DNA from: Phallusia mammillata
Taxonomy: Eukaryota; Chordata; Ascidiacea; Phlebobranchia; Ascidiidae
Direction of reading: 5' to 3'
DNA length: 64,000 nt
NCBI GenBank assembly: GCA_003260075.1
Contig: QLIY01000173.1
Location: 1 to 64,000, forward strand
The position numbers and the translations under genes were made by a program. Under the pieces are notes generated by a model that worked only from the letters and a program-made list of their open reading frames with translations, was not told the origin of the DNA and made no database searches. Each line of letters begins with the position of its first letter. Positions within the stretch are counted from its first letter, which is position 1. Positions 1-13,400 of the stretch are shown here, piece after piece.

Positions 1-211
1 CACTATTTGGTAGATCCTGTCCCTGATTACAGCACTAACATGGCCATCTAAAGTCGTTGCTACCATGACAAATCCACACGTAATTGTTTTCCTTCTTGGA
101 AATAATTTTGTCCTAATTGTAGAATTATTTATTTCCGTCCAATAAATATCTGATAACTCGGTTATAATTTTCATCAAATTTACAGGAATACTCGGAACCT
201 TGTTTTGTTCT

Positions 212-257
<46 letters not shown>
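212..257. repeat. poly-G tract, 46 G
   Basis: An uninterrupted run of 46 G in otherwise AT-rich, gene-free DNA. It is one of seven such runs in the window (46, 10, 84, 53, 93, 42 and 99 bases), all G on the given strand. It may be a real homopolymer or a sequencing or gap-filling artefact. Apart from it I see nothing in bases 1-349. Confidence 0.95.
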
Positions 258-258
<1 letters not shown>

Positions 259-349
259 GAAATTAAAAAATTACAATATAAATTAATCAATTATTTAAAT
301 ATTACGAAAAATCAAAACTTACAAACGGTTTCCTGAATACGTTACGCCG

Positions 350-612
350 GAATTCCCGTATGCGCGTCCCCAATCCCTAAAATGTTGCGTCATGGTAGGG
401 GAATTCCCGTATGCGCGTCCCCAGCCCCTAAAATGTTACGTCATAGTAGGGGAAATCCCATAAGCGCGTCTCTCACCCCTAACACGTTACGTCATAGTGG
501 GGAAATCCCTATTATAGCGCGTCCCAAGCCCCTAAAATGTCACGTCGTAGTGGGTGAATTCCCATATGCATGTCCCCCACCACTAACACATTACGTCATG
601 AGTCCGTCATAA
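350..612. repeat. 51-54 bp tandem repeat, about 5 units
   Basis: Five imperfect head-to-tail units begin near 350, 401, 452, 502 and 556. Each starts GAATTCCC or GAAATCCC, passes through a GCGCGTCCC block (ATGCATGTCCC in the last unit) and ends with a TTACGTCAT-like box. The long reading frame across it (382-612) only reflects the periodicity and is not taken as a gene. The CRE-like TACGTCA box in nearly every unit is the only obvious functional motif. Confidence 0.85.
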
Positions 613-2945
613 TGGGTTAGTTGTCTCACTTCCCCGTTTCACCGTTCATGAAAACACAGGGGTTCAATATTCTGAGGTTTTGTGATATACCCGGTAAATC
701 GCCATCGATAATGTTAGGTAGGATTTGATTTGTAAACTTATATATAGTTGTGTGTATGGATTTAGTAAATATGGATTTTTTAGCATGTAGTATGTTGAAA
801 CGTAGTTTAAATATTTAGTTTGGTTGGTGGTGTGTTTGTGTGTGATAATGTATCGTTGTTTTTGCCTTGTATGGCGTAACAATCTAAGTTGTTACTCTGA
901 TAGTGTGTATGGATTTAGTAAATAGTTGTTGTATTTGTGATTAAAATTATCGCTTTTTATTACCATGTTTTCAGCTTGCGCTTTTCGTGCGCCAGTCTGT
1001 TTTCCTCGTTTCGGTTGTAGTTCTGCACCGAACGAGGGTTTCTCCACTGCCTTAGACGAAACCCATTGCGTGGGTTGACACCTTGACGCGGTGCAATGGC
1101 TTTCAAACCAAGAGCAACCCGCAGAACCTTGTGTTTTTTGGGTTTTTTTGCGTAAATTGTTAAACATGCTGCTTTAATATTTGTGTGAAATCGAACACGA
1201 TTTGTTGTAATGCAATAAAAGATAAATATCAAGCATTCGAGATTACGCAACTTAGACGTTTGAATAGTAGCTTTGGGTTCGGCTTTGAAGACGCCGGTTC
1301 GATCCAGCGTGTAAATACCTTCAATAAACCACAAAGCCAAAAAAAAACAATTAAGGCTATACGTAGCGTAACATGATCCTGATATTTTATAGTACATTTG
1401 TGATATTTTTCTCTAGCCTAATTACCTGTGACGCTGGTTGATAACAACTCGTAAGTCTTAAATTCGCAACCTTCAAATATGCAATTGAGTTCGGTAGTTA
1501 GTTTGTCGATAGAATCTTAATCTGTTATCTTAATCTCAAATTGCTTTTGACTGGTTAGGGGCACTAATTTAAGTAGCCTATTACTTCTAAAAAGTTCTTG
1601 TAGAATTTATCAAAAAAGATTTCCTTACAACAACAATAAACAACAAAAACAGAGAAGCCGGAAGTTTAATGCGTTAACAAACGCAGCTTTACGAGGTCAA
1701 GTTACTTTTACATAAAATTTTAGTAAAGTAATATATGCTGAAATTGTACATGACCTCAGCCAACTTGAACAGTTCGTAAATTTCTGCCCCCTTTCTCCAT
1801 TTCTGACATACGCCTAATCTTGACTCGACTTCCCATATTTTATTGTTTACTGGCTTAAAACATTAAACTTTCTCCGCTTTCTGTTAAACTACCGTGGTCC
1901 ATAACGCAAAAGTGTGACTTTGATTTTCACGTATTACGTAAAAAGTTCCAACGCATATTTCAAAATAGGGAGTTACCCCTCCGTAGTGTTACACCATCGG
2001 CTCACGTGAGTGTATCATCACAAGACATCACATGACGATGATGTAAGGCTGAGCGCGGCTCAAGTGGAGTGACGAAAGCTCAAGAAATAAATCAAGTCAT
2101 TTTTTTTTCAAGAAAGGACAAGAAAGTGAGTCATAGGATTTGTAATCATATGTTTACCAATTTGATATGCTAGTTCAGTTGTTTTGTATGATGTCATTTT
2201 ACGTCTTTACTGTGGTTTGCTAACCTCTAAGTAGCAAACTATGAGGCTGGCCACTCCCTTCTGCAAACAAGTTCAAAGTTTAAAGTGTGTGCTACTGTCA
2301 AACTGATAACTAGCAACTGTGCATAATCTGCATTTGCTGATCAAGTGTTTGCCTTTACATGTCTGATGTGCTGTAAAATAAAAATACACAAAATTTTTTA
2401 TTTTTAGTTTTACTGATTAAAATTGAACTGCATGTGTAGAAATACTTATTTGAGGTTCTTGATTTTTAGGAAATTGCTATACCTCAAAATTACTCATTGT
2501 TTCTTGGCCAAACACCGGGGTGTAATCTCTCCCACGTAAATAAACACAAAATTTATGCATTTGTAAAAGTTTTTCCATTTAATACCGTAATACCAATCTT
2601 AATCTGATTTATTTGCCTTTCCAATTCATGTTTATTAAACGACACTTTAGCTGTTTATTGGAATAGGTAATATTGTTGTTAAATACACAAGTTTATATAA
2701 TGACCTTATTAAACATGTATCTATGGTTTGATATTCTCCTTTATACTTATTTTATTGATACATATATATGACTTGCCCTCAAATACTTTTATTATCAAAA
2801 TATTATTAGGCAGATTATTTGAGTATTGTTGGCAAATATTTTTACAAACTACTAGATGATATATTTTTTTGGTGATTTTTTAAAGCATGTTCCCCACTTA
2901 ATTATTCAAATTAACTTGTTTTTAACATTTTTTTAATGATTTCAG
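613..2945. other. non-coding stretch upstream of the BIR gene
   Basis: No convincing coding exon. A short phrase, TGTGTATGGATTTAGTAAAT, occurs twice (near 755 and 905). A GC-richer patch lies at about 990-1130. A plausible 5' untranslated exon ends at 2125, where AAGAAA is followed by the donor GTGAGT; it would pair with the acceptor ending at 2945 (TTTCAG), just before the first coding exon of the BIR-domain gene. The rest looks like plain AT-rich intergenic or intronic sequence. Confidence 0.5.
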
Positions 2946-2963
2946 TTCATCCAGCTGACCAGC

Positions 2964-5900
2964 ATGGTTCCCTGTGATGGGCCAACATCAGATGAATTTT
3001 CAACAATCAACTTTAGTGTCCCAGGTATATTGCAAATTTTAAACAATGCTTTCATACAATTGAACAGTTCGAAATCAATTTTTTGTTGATTTTTTATTCA
3101 GAATCAACCCCATCTACACCTGAATGCAGTAACCAGGTGAATAAAGCTTAATTCTGACATTTTAGGGATGGTATAGCATTTTTATCAATTACAAGTTATG
3201 TTTTTTATTAGCATTTGTATCTCCTGTAGTAAATTGCTGACAGAAATGGTTTTACCAAAATAAACCACATCACACCAATTTTTGACCCAATTACTTAATG
3301 AGGAATTAAATCTTGGAGTTAAATTAGTTGAGTTTAAAGATTGTCTTTGTTGAGACAAAGACTTGCATTTGTTTTGACGAATTGTTTGTTGGGGTCGTCA
3401 CATTACGTCTATTGCATCTTACACTATTTCTTTACATATTTACTAAACACAGGCTTGTTTTTGTTTAGATGTTTGCAAAATCTCCGCACAATGTTGACTC
3501 ATCCACGGGACAGGATATGAGCTATGTTAAAATGTTAAACAACCAACATAGAAGGGATTCATTTCCAAATGGTTTCGCAGATGCTCCGGTCGGCGATGCG
3601 ATGGCGATGAGTGGATTGTACTTCTTGGGACATGGTGATATTACAAAGTGTTACAGGTTTTGACCCTCTGATCCTGGTTATCTGTATGTTTGTTTCGGAA
3701 ATGTAGTGGCTTCATTCATTTGGGTGTCACATATTAGACGACTGTTGTATTGTTGTTCCACTTATCGTGTTACAATAATTTTCATTAATTTACAGTATGC
3801 AGTACTATTTTAGTGCCTTTCATATTTCAATGATTGCTTAAACACGTTTTGCAATGTTTGGTAATATGTAAAGCAAAACTAGTTGTTTTTGTATTTTAGC
3901 TGTGGAAAAGTTCAAAACAATTGGAGGGAAGGAAAAATAGTTACTGATCCAACTTTGCATGAGGACAATTGTGAACATTTTTATTCCAGAAGATGGCCTG
4001 GTAATATTTTGTCATAAAATAGAAATATATTTTTGACATTTTTATACGTACAAATTTCCTTGTTACTGAGTGTTTATTTACACAGCAACTCAGTTTGGAA
4101 CAGCAACACCGACACGTTTGCACACTGAACAAGGTAAAGAAGGTATTTAAACCATTATTAGGAGATTTAACATCTTGTAAAAAAAGTTTGCTGGGTGGAA
4201 ATGTAGCTTTCATTTTCTTTATTTCCTGTAATTATGGTATTTTGCTTCAAGAGCAGAACAGTTTTTATTCATTTCCATTGCAAACAAAAACATTTTTATG
4301 AATAAGAATGTTCCTAAAGTGTGACATTCTCCATCTAGATTAACTGAAACTGGTTTTTGCTTATTATGTGTTTCGATTGACCACAATGCAAATAACCAGT
4401 GGCTTCCAACCTTTATCGGGCTATTCCTCACTTCACAATTTAATTCACAAACATTCTCATCCCTTCTCAATAGACTCTACAGGTTAAAGAAAAATCTTCT
4501 GCTCATGTTTTAATCCTAACACTTGGGAGGAATTCCTCCGCTGTTAGGGACCACTGATAGAGGTAATCGTTATATGTGCAGAATCAACATTTTTGCATAC
4601 ACCAGCTTTACTACCCCCTTAAATTAGCCAAAATTAATATATAACTGATATCTATTTCATTAGCAGAACGCTGTTTACCTTATTACACTTGCCTCACACA
4701 TTCTATTTACACAGTTCAAATGTGTCAACTTCCTTCATTGAAAGGGTTTTTGGAGGGAATGTTCCAAGCTGGAAAGTCCCTTCTGCAAAGCGTTTCAACA
4801 CAAGGTTGGTTGGCAGAAGTATGTATTACCAAAGAGATCAAATTACACTTTTTTGAGAGTCTATTAAATCACAACAAAATACTGTTTATAGATCTGGTGG
4901 TATGTAATTCAGATCCACTGATTTGTCTAAAATTGGTAAAATTAAAGTTTTCCGACTACAACTTTTTCCAAAAACAAAGCCTTCATGTTGCTCTTGCATA
5001 GTTTATTGCTGTGGTTAACCAAAAAGAAGCTGACTTTACCTTAAGCAGTTTGACTCTGCCTTCACAAATCCTCTGCACAATTGTACTAATAATTCTAAAT
5101 ATTGCCAGAAAAATATGATTCCTGCTGTCACATTATTTGTTTATTCATTATGATAAACTTTTTGATGCCTGGAAGCATATTTGTGTTTGCAATTATGCTA
5201 CTAAACTGGCATGTTCTTTTGTGTAGATGAGAGGTGTAAAACAATAAACGAAAGGGAATAAACAAATAAGTTTAGTGCTTGCATTAATGCAGCAATATTC
5301 TTACAAGTTTAAATTGTATCAGTTTAATCTGCAGAGGTTGAAACTTTCATTTTTCACCAACTTGTTCAAATTTATTTCAGGCTCCAAGTCTTCCACAACA
5401 CCTTTAAACAATTCAAATACTAATGACAATGTGGGGCAGAATGCACCTGGATGCTCTGGAATATGTAAGTTGTTGAATTTCAGTTGTAGCTAAGATTCAG
5501 TGCAAATACATCTTTCAACATTTATGAATAATGTGGTGTGTTGAACTTTGATCTGCCGGTGGCCCCGAGTATATAATTTTTTTGGGTACTTAGTGCAAGC
5601 ATTTTTTTGTCACCTTGGAAACCCACAGCTAGATTCAACTCTGGTAGGCCAGAAGTGAATAGTCGCAATTTATCTTATTTCAGGTGTGTATCAAAAAACC
5701 TCTATTTATGATATAATATAAAGATACACAAAAGTTGGTGCACTGTCCTGCAATAATTAAACAGCAAAGATTTTTGTCCTATTGCACAACAATTTTCTCC
5801 ACTGGGCTTAGAAACAAAAGAAGCATAATCACATTGCATTACCAGTATGGAATTAAATGTAAAGATTAAAAGTTAGCAATGAACTAACTAACAAAACATT

Positions 5901-6079
5901 ACTGTTGAAAACCTGTTTTAATTGGTTGCGGTATCTTTAAAACTTTTTAGCCCCCAGTGTGTCAAAAACTGTCTCTAAACAAGAAATTACTTTCAGCTGG
6001 TAACGGGGCATCTTCAGATGAGGAGTTTGTTCTCAGTGACAGTGAAGATATTTATGGACCCGGTCCTGATATGGAATAA
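2964..6079 (+). CDS. single BIR-domain (IAP-repeat-like) protein
   Basis: Spliced gene with eight coding exons whose phases agree: 2964-3024, 3102-3136, 3469-3656, 3900-4000, 4086-4133, 4715-4804, 5381-5464 and 5997-6079; about 229 aa. Residues about 54-122 look like a BIR zinc fold: SGLYFLGHGD, then KCYSCGK, a Trp (W103), His115 and Cys119. BIR domains bind caspases or other partners in IAP proteins. No RING or second BIR is visible. The tail is acidic (SSDEEFVLSDSEDIYGP). The zinc ligands are CX2C-X18-H-X3-C, whereas classical BIRs have X16 and X6-8, so the fold may be divergent. The start is the first ATG after a 5' intron, with G at +4. The exon at 4086 could alternatively end at 4142 (same phase). 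Poly-A signals are possible at 6803, 7156 or 7208. It is convergent with IQUB. Confidence 0.65.
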
Positions 6080-7477
6080 GCTGTGATGGTTAAATAAGGC
6101 CCATTGTATATTTGTAAATATTTTGTTTGCAAAATCATTAATTGCACATTTAAATCAATTTCTTAATGAGCTTAGACATATTTGTAGTCACATAGTATTT
6201 AATTGGAAACAACTATGCAAGTCATAGAGGCCAAATTTTTTTAGTCACATTTTTAGATCAACTTTTGTATATTTGTATGGATTTGCACTAACTCTAAAAC
6301 AAGACCTGTTTGTTACCATGATCAAGTACTCATCCAAAATTGATTTTGTGCATCCTTAGCTAATTTATTCTGTTGACATTTGTTGCTATTAGTGTGCTTA
6401 AGTGACTTCTCTCTGCTGGCCGGGGGTGTTGTTGTGTGATGCTGTGCTATTTATGTTTGAATTTTCACTTTTTAAACTAACTAGCTTGGTGTTTTTATAC
6501 AAATGTTTTTGTGTTCAGCATAACTGTTGTGTGGTATTTCCGCTTGATGCAGCGGTGTCCAACTCACTGCCGTGCCAAATTTAGTTTTAAAATATACTCG
6601 CGTGTTTGGTACTTTTTCCAGATCATTTACTCGTGTCTTAACAGTACGGGCTCAATTTATGATACTCCAAAAACCTTTTATTATGTTTATGCGACACAAG
6701 ATACAAATAGTTTGCAACGGGGCTTAAGTTTTGTCAAAAAACTAACAATTTAATTAGTGAGTTGTGTAACTTTACTACTGATATAATCTTTACTGAAGTT
6801 AGAATAAAGGCCAAGAAGAATCAATAGAAAGGGGGGGGGGTTGCGTGAAAAATCCTAATGTTTACTATCTGAACTTGCAAAAGCTTATGTGCCATTTTCA
6901 AATGCTCTGCTTGCCACTTTTGGCATGTGTGCCACGTGTTGGACACCCCTGTCTTGACGTAATGCAGTATGCCTGTTTGTTTGACTTTTTTAACTTAATC
7001 TCAAGGTGCGGAATTGTTTCATGGTGAGATTCACAAAATCTGTTCAGCATTCGATAAGAATATTTTTATGGATTTTTATAACTAAAAAATGGATTGTTCT
7101 GTACATCAGTGCATTTGTGTTAAACACCACGGTAGAATACTGATGAAAAGTTGTAAATAAATGTAAATATTTGGTTGTTTTGTCTGACTAAAAATGGTTC
7201 TCTTCAAAATAAAGATGAAAGCCAACTTAACACAGAAAATACATTTCTTGAAGACATCATCGAAATAAGGTGTAGCTTAGGAAAATCCAGTTAACTTCAG
7301 AGAACAAATGCTTCACAAAATATTTTAGTATTTTTATTTGTATAAATTTCCCTTTTAAACTAATTTCTTCAACAAAACTTGCTGATTTAACAACACAGAG
7401 GCAAAAACACAGACATGTCACTTTAAACAACAATAAGTGCACAAATAGGACCAATGTACACTTTAAATTAAAAACAT
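6080..7477. other. convergent 3' ends of the BIR gene (+) and IQUB (-)
   Basis: No additional coding exon seen. The + strand carries AATAAA at 6803-6808, 7156-7161 and 7208-7213, any of which could end the BIR-gene transcript. The - strand carries AATAAA (TTTATT on +) at 7333-7338, about 140 bases past the IQUB stop. A run of ten G lies at 6831-6840. The two 3' UTRs may overlap. Confidence 0.5.
7333..7338 (-). terminator. polyadenylation signal of IQUB (candidate)
   Basis: TTTATT on + reads AATAAA on the transcribed - strand, about 140 nt past the IQUB stop codon (7480-7478). It is the nearest canonical hexamer. Confidence 0.5.
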
Positions 7478-10400
7478 TTAATATGCATTGAGAACATTTT
7501 TTCCTCTAATCTCTCCTGGTCCAGGAAGACGCTGGGATCCGGTTGTTTTTCTTCGAAGTTGCTCGGACATCCCAGGAAGCCGACTGAAGTAGATCCTCGC
7601 CAATGTGTGTTTGTTCTTCACTTTTAGTATAAACACTTGACCATAAGCCTGTTAAAAGCAACGTAAGAAGTACAGAAGTTTGTCCACAAACTGAAGCAAC
7701 AATTTTGGCACAAAACAAACAGCTAACTATCAATATATGGTCACATTATTTCATTTAAAAACAAATTTTAAAGACGTTATACTTAAGGATGGGCTCCTGA
7801 AAAATCTGCAACCAATACAGTGTACTGATAAAAAATGTACATTTGTGTTAACATGTGACGTTAAGATGTGAGTATATAGAAACAAATAAGTATCAGAGAT
7901 TGAATCTTAAAGTTATTGTTATTACAAACCCTCAACACAACCCTAACTGTTTGCATCTAACCATTGTTTGTTTTTTAATGGATTGCATGAATTCCTTATT
8001 TTTGAGTAGCCCCTTTACAGATATGTGGATGTACATGGTACACAGGTTTCTTACAGATCAGACATAGTGTGATTTGCATATTTCATATTAGTGTGCTGTT
8101 ACAGTTTGCCTACATTGACAATTCAAGCATGAGCCTGATACGAAATACACTCCAGCAAATATATTCACAGCTGTTCAGTGGCCCATTAGACAAATTCCTT
8201 TACCTCATTTAAGTGATCCAATCTGGCATGAGCGATCGCCTCATCTTTGGTGAGTAGGATGCAATTCCATGGCGACCACTCCTCATCCCGATCCCATCTC
8301 ACAAGCACAAGGTCGTAGAGGTCATCCCATGCACTCAGGATGCTCTGAGTTGCCCAGATGTTCTCCACAAGATACTGGAGATCCTTCTCCTGTCGCCCAA
8401 ATAGGTTTTTGTGTAAGTTAATACTGTTATGTTGTTCACAAAAAGTTTACTTTTGCTGAGGATCTAACACATTCCTAATTGTTTGTTTGTTTGATTTTTA
8501 TCCTCGGTGGGCGGGCAACACGTGAATGTGTTATGCTCACAAGCATAATTTTTATTGCTAGTTCATTGGATCAGTTTTTATTTGATTTTTTCGACGTTAG
8601 CAGTTAGTCGCCTAATTTAGTTTAACCCATCGGACACCTCTGGGTTGGAGCAATGCCGCTCAAGTTTCTTGCTCAGGGAAACACAAGCGACAGAGACAGG
8701 ATTAGAACCAACAACCTTGTGATCACAAGCTGGTCATGCTAACCACTTGGCCTCTTTTTTTTCTGTCCATCTTTAGTCAAGTTAGGAGAGAAAACATGTT
8801 CTTTAACTAACACTGAAATGCATATTTAGACAGTTATCAACAACCAGCCATAAATACATCACAGGATCAACTCACCTGTATAAGGAACGCAATCTTGCTG
8901 TTGTCGTTGTAAGTTTCCTCAGTTCTTCTCAAGTTCCTCAACATGATGCGATAATGCGAGAAATCTTGTCGAGTTCGAGCTGCATTGTCAAGTTCCTGAA
9001 CCCTGAAATATTTGTAAATTGAAGTGTCAGGGATCAGCAACACAAGACTTTAACCCTTTCAAATGGCAACTAATGGGGAAAGTCACCATTGTCGAGCCAA
9101 CTTTAGTAGCGAACATTAGTTTGGCAGATGAACTATTTACCAGTTCTCAATTGCTGACCTTGTTACATGTTATTTTAGCTACAGAGCTGGAAGTTAATAG
9201 TGAAGTGAAAAATAATAGTGAAGCATTTTTTGGTTCTTGGGTCAGACACAGAAACTTACTTTCTGCATTTTCCGACTGATCGTGAGTTTGCTGTAATCTT
9301 AAACTCAGTTGATGGAAGATACTGATTAGCTGATGGGCAGAAGTAGATGTCTTTGCGCAATGTGCTTGGATCCTGAGGAACCTGGAGATGAGAGATGGGA
9401 TTTTGTAAAGTTTTGACAAAGTACATGGGATTGAATTGAGTTGAGTTTAAGTTGCATGTTAAAAAAATCGACAAAACAATATGGCGAAAACAGCTGCACA
9501 AACAAGTTTGTAGAGCTCTTCTGTTTGCCAGAAGAGCTCTTCAAACTTGATAGTATGCCTGGCAGCAATAGCTTATATAGCTGCATAATATTTAAAAAGT
9601 TCTGGGAAACGTGAAATATAATGGCAATATATATAATTTAAAACATTTTTTTTTGTAAATTTATGGCTTTTTTAGCCATTACACAAATGATTAAAAAAAG
9701 GTGCAATGACAATAATCCTTGCAAAGATCAAACCACAAAGCTAAAAAGAAGTTGTTTGTAGAATGTTTTGGATGTCACCTATGGAAATTGAATTGAACAA
9801 AATTTATGTTGTACCTTGAGCAATCGTGCAGCTTCAGGGTTGAAGAGAGGATTCTTGCAATATTGAAGAAACAAAGTTGAAATTCTTTTCCGAAGTCCCT
9901 CCAAATTTGTGTCGGAAACTCCACGCATGAGTAGGTCTGCTTCACGGTCGATTAACTCTGTTATTTCACGAGTCAACTTGCAATCGTGCTCCTGAAATTA
10001 CAGAATAAATAAATCCACATCACCTAAATTAACTAAGCTGTGTCTAATGCTAAACTTAATGAAATATTGGCTGTAAATAATGCAGTGTAATGGATCCTCT
10101 GGAACTGATTATTATGTGCAGGAATTAATCATATAATTTTTGAGAAATCAAGAAATTAGCCTTGTTGTCTCCCAGCAAAAACTGATTTTGCGTTATTCTA
10201 ATACAGTAAACTTCAGCTAATCCGGATCTTTGCTTAAAAGGTACATGTGATTTATAACGTAGTAAGGCTTCAATTAATCAACATCAGTTAATCCGGATCT
10301 TCATCTAATGCGGACAAACTGTTTGATCCAAATGGGTCCAGATTAACCAAGGTTTACCGTATTTGTTATTTTTAGGTGCTTGACAAATCTCTGACACACA

Positions 10401-13400
10401 TATTCTATCACACTGTTTCTAATATTTCACCATATTGTTTAGGTTAACCAGCAATCTACGTGAAAACAAATGAACAGTTCCTAGAGTATCTTTACCTTCA
10501 CAGTGTGTTTGAGTGTGAGTAAAACATCGAGTCTCTCATCTTGGGTCAAGTATTTCATGTTGATACTGTTGTAGATGTCCCTCATCTCCTTAGCTCTTAT
10601 GGTATACTGGGTGTCCATCTCCGTGTACCTCCCATCGTAAGCCTTCCACCGCTTCGGTGCAGCAGCCTGATCAAAAAAACAAAGTAGTGTTACTAATAAC
10701 ATTACAAAGTTTAAGGTAAGTCATAGAATGTATGAGGTCAGTGGTTCAAATCTTGATGCAAGGCAAAGGTTGGATTAATTCAGCAAAATTGTGGTACATT
10801 GCTTTCTCATTTACCCAAATCCATCCTTTTTTTGTTAAACATTTTCTTGTCACTTACTTTATCCAGGAATCTTTGTATATTTTTCTCCTTGTTTTCCTTC
10901 CCAGCTTCAATCTTGTGTCGTCCGATCGAAGCAATAAGTTGAGTTTCTTGTTCAAGCAACGAACACAGCGCTGCTTTTCGTTCTGGACCATCCAACTCTG
11001 CATCGATGTGGCCCAACTCCTCCACACGCCATTCTAAAACACAAAGTTGTTCAGCTCTGATTGTCAGCAATACAATAGTCATTATATGTCGTGGTGTATC
11101 TGTAGTAAAGCAGAAAACCTATCCTAAAACTGACAAAGGATAATTATTTCTACAAAGTGCTCTTCAAACATGTCTACAAAAAGTTTGTCCCACAAATGTC
11201 CAATCCGATATATTTTTCTAATTTATACATTTTGTAACAAAATTATTACAAATACAAACACAATGTGTGCAAATACAAACTATTTATTTCTCATTCTTGC
11301 ATAACTAAAGATGAATTCACTACTGGGATCAGCGTTAGAGCGTTCATGCAGACCAGCGATCATGGCATACTTGTATATAAATCATAGTACACCAGGCCTG
11401 TCAAAGCCATTGAACCGAATCAGCAGGTCACCAAGCATTCTGCTCTGCATAAATTGAGTCATTTAAATTCATCTCACAAACTTACTTTCCAGTGCAGCAT
11501 ACAACAAGTCAAAGTCCTCTTTGGTTTTTGGTTTCATCCTTCTTTCAAACTCCTTCTTGATCCTCTCCTCCTTCTCTCGCCTCTTCCGGATCTCCTCCTC
11601 ACGTTCCCATGCCAACCGGCGATCCCGGTCCAGTTTCAGCTCGTTGACGATGTTCCTCGCTTGCCATCTCCGGAAGTAGGATTGCAACACAATCACCTGC
11701 AAGACACAAAATGTTGCTTGAAACAAATCTGTAAGAACAATGGGACCAATGAGCATGTCAGAATACACACAGTACAAAACACAGAGTGGATTTTCTGTTA
11801 GGGCAATTTTAACATATTTGTAGGGTAAGTAAAAGTGAGCAACATTTTGTGAGATATGAAATTTAGGTGTTTTTTTTTTCAGAAAATCAAGGTAATTAAA
11901 ATCTGCAAACAGGTAAAGGAGAGATAAAAAGTTTGAAAACCCATGCCCCATGCTAAGACATTGGTTCTCAATTAGGACCCATTGCCCCCAAGGGAGGGCA
12001 TGAGCTGTATTCCATGGGCCCACGGGTATAGGTGCATTATAAACATTTTTTTTAATAGGGGGGAACAGGTTTTACTGGGTTACTTTTAGAGGGCCAGGAG
12101 TCTCTTAAGTTACGTTTAGGCGGCCATGGTGCATGAAAGGTTGAGAACCACTGCTCTTAAGATAAATGTGGGTACTTCTACATAAATTATAACTTCTCTG
12201 TGAATTATAACCATAACTCACAGCTTTGAATCTTTCATCAAAGTATTCCTGGTATGTGATGTATTTTCCCGGCGACATCAACTTATCCTCTTGAGTTGAA
12301 ACGTAACATCCGATCTTCGTCATTTGTGTTGAAGTTGTGTTTGTTGTTTGACTCGTTCGATTTCGCTCAAACACAGTCTGCAAAAATCGTTGCTGTTTTT
12401 AATTTGAGAAAAAACCTATAAATTAGGTTATTTAATACATACCAGATTTTTTTTAAATAAGGTGGCCTCGAAGTTATTGTCCTAAATCCTGTGTTGTATC
12501 CACTTTATTCAATGAAAACTTACAATTAGGGACTTAAAAATTCAAAATTTGACAAGTTGGAAATACAAAACATAGTTATATAAATTGGAGCAAAGTATAA
12601 AGTTCACAAGTTGGGAAATGTTTATTTCCAGGTTAAAATCAGCTGACAGTGTTATAAAGAACAAATTAATTTCGCTAAACAAGCATCTTCAGTGTCTATA
12701 AAGTGCAATAAAAGGGATTAACATTAGAAAAAGCTAATAGTGCCATAAACATTTCCCAACTTGTGATCTTGATAATGAAAACTGAAAATTGTTGCAACAA
12801 TGGCAATAGAACAGGAAATGATTCACAGAATCAATTTACCAGAAAGTATAAAGTTTTTGAAAATATTTGCTACCTGGCAATCCCGGTTAAATCGTTCAAC
12901 ATCTGTCTGCGGTCGTCTCTTCGTCACAGTTTGTGCGCTGGCATGGTGGAATTCACTGCCAGTGAGTTTGTTGCGAAACCCACCGAGGAAAGGTTTCTTT
13001 CGGGCAACTCTTTCTATTTCCACTACAACGTCTTCATATTCATTGTTTTCTAAAAACCAAACCTTTTTGTAAATTAAAATCCAACCCATGTCTGCCAGAA
13101 CACTGATACTTATTTTAAACAAGTTTATTGATGGTTTGATGAAAATGCTACCTAAAATTTCTAATCAGTGTTAAGATTTGACAAATGCAGAACCAAATCT
13201 TAATTTCAATCAAAATCCAAAGCATACCTACCAGAAAACACTGGCATTTATTTTGAACACATTTAATGATTGTTTAATTTTGTTCCTTAAACTTTATGTT
13301 CAATATTTAGATTTTACTTTCCGACCTGATGAATATTTTAGTGAAATTGTACTTCTACGATTTTGCCTGGTGAAATAAACCCAACTTAACTCACTTATTA

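Noticed and set aside
382-612. 76-residue open frame with internal repeats (MLRHSRGNP-like)
   Set aside because: It is only the translation of the 51-bp tandem repeat; period 51 is a multiple of three, so the frame stays open without selection.
350-612. Possible CRISPR-like array
   Set aside because: Units are adjacent without unique spacers, vary throughout, and this is an animal genome with no cas genes.
960-1397. 145-residue - frame with a GC-rich patch
   Set aside because: No domain, no splice context, and overlapping frames of similar length on the same strand.
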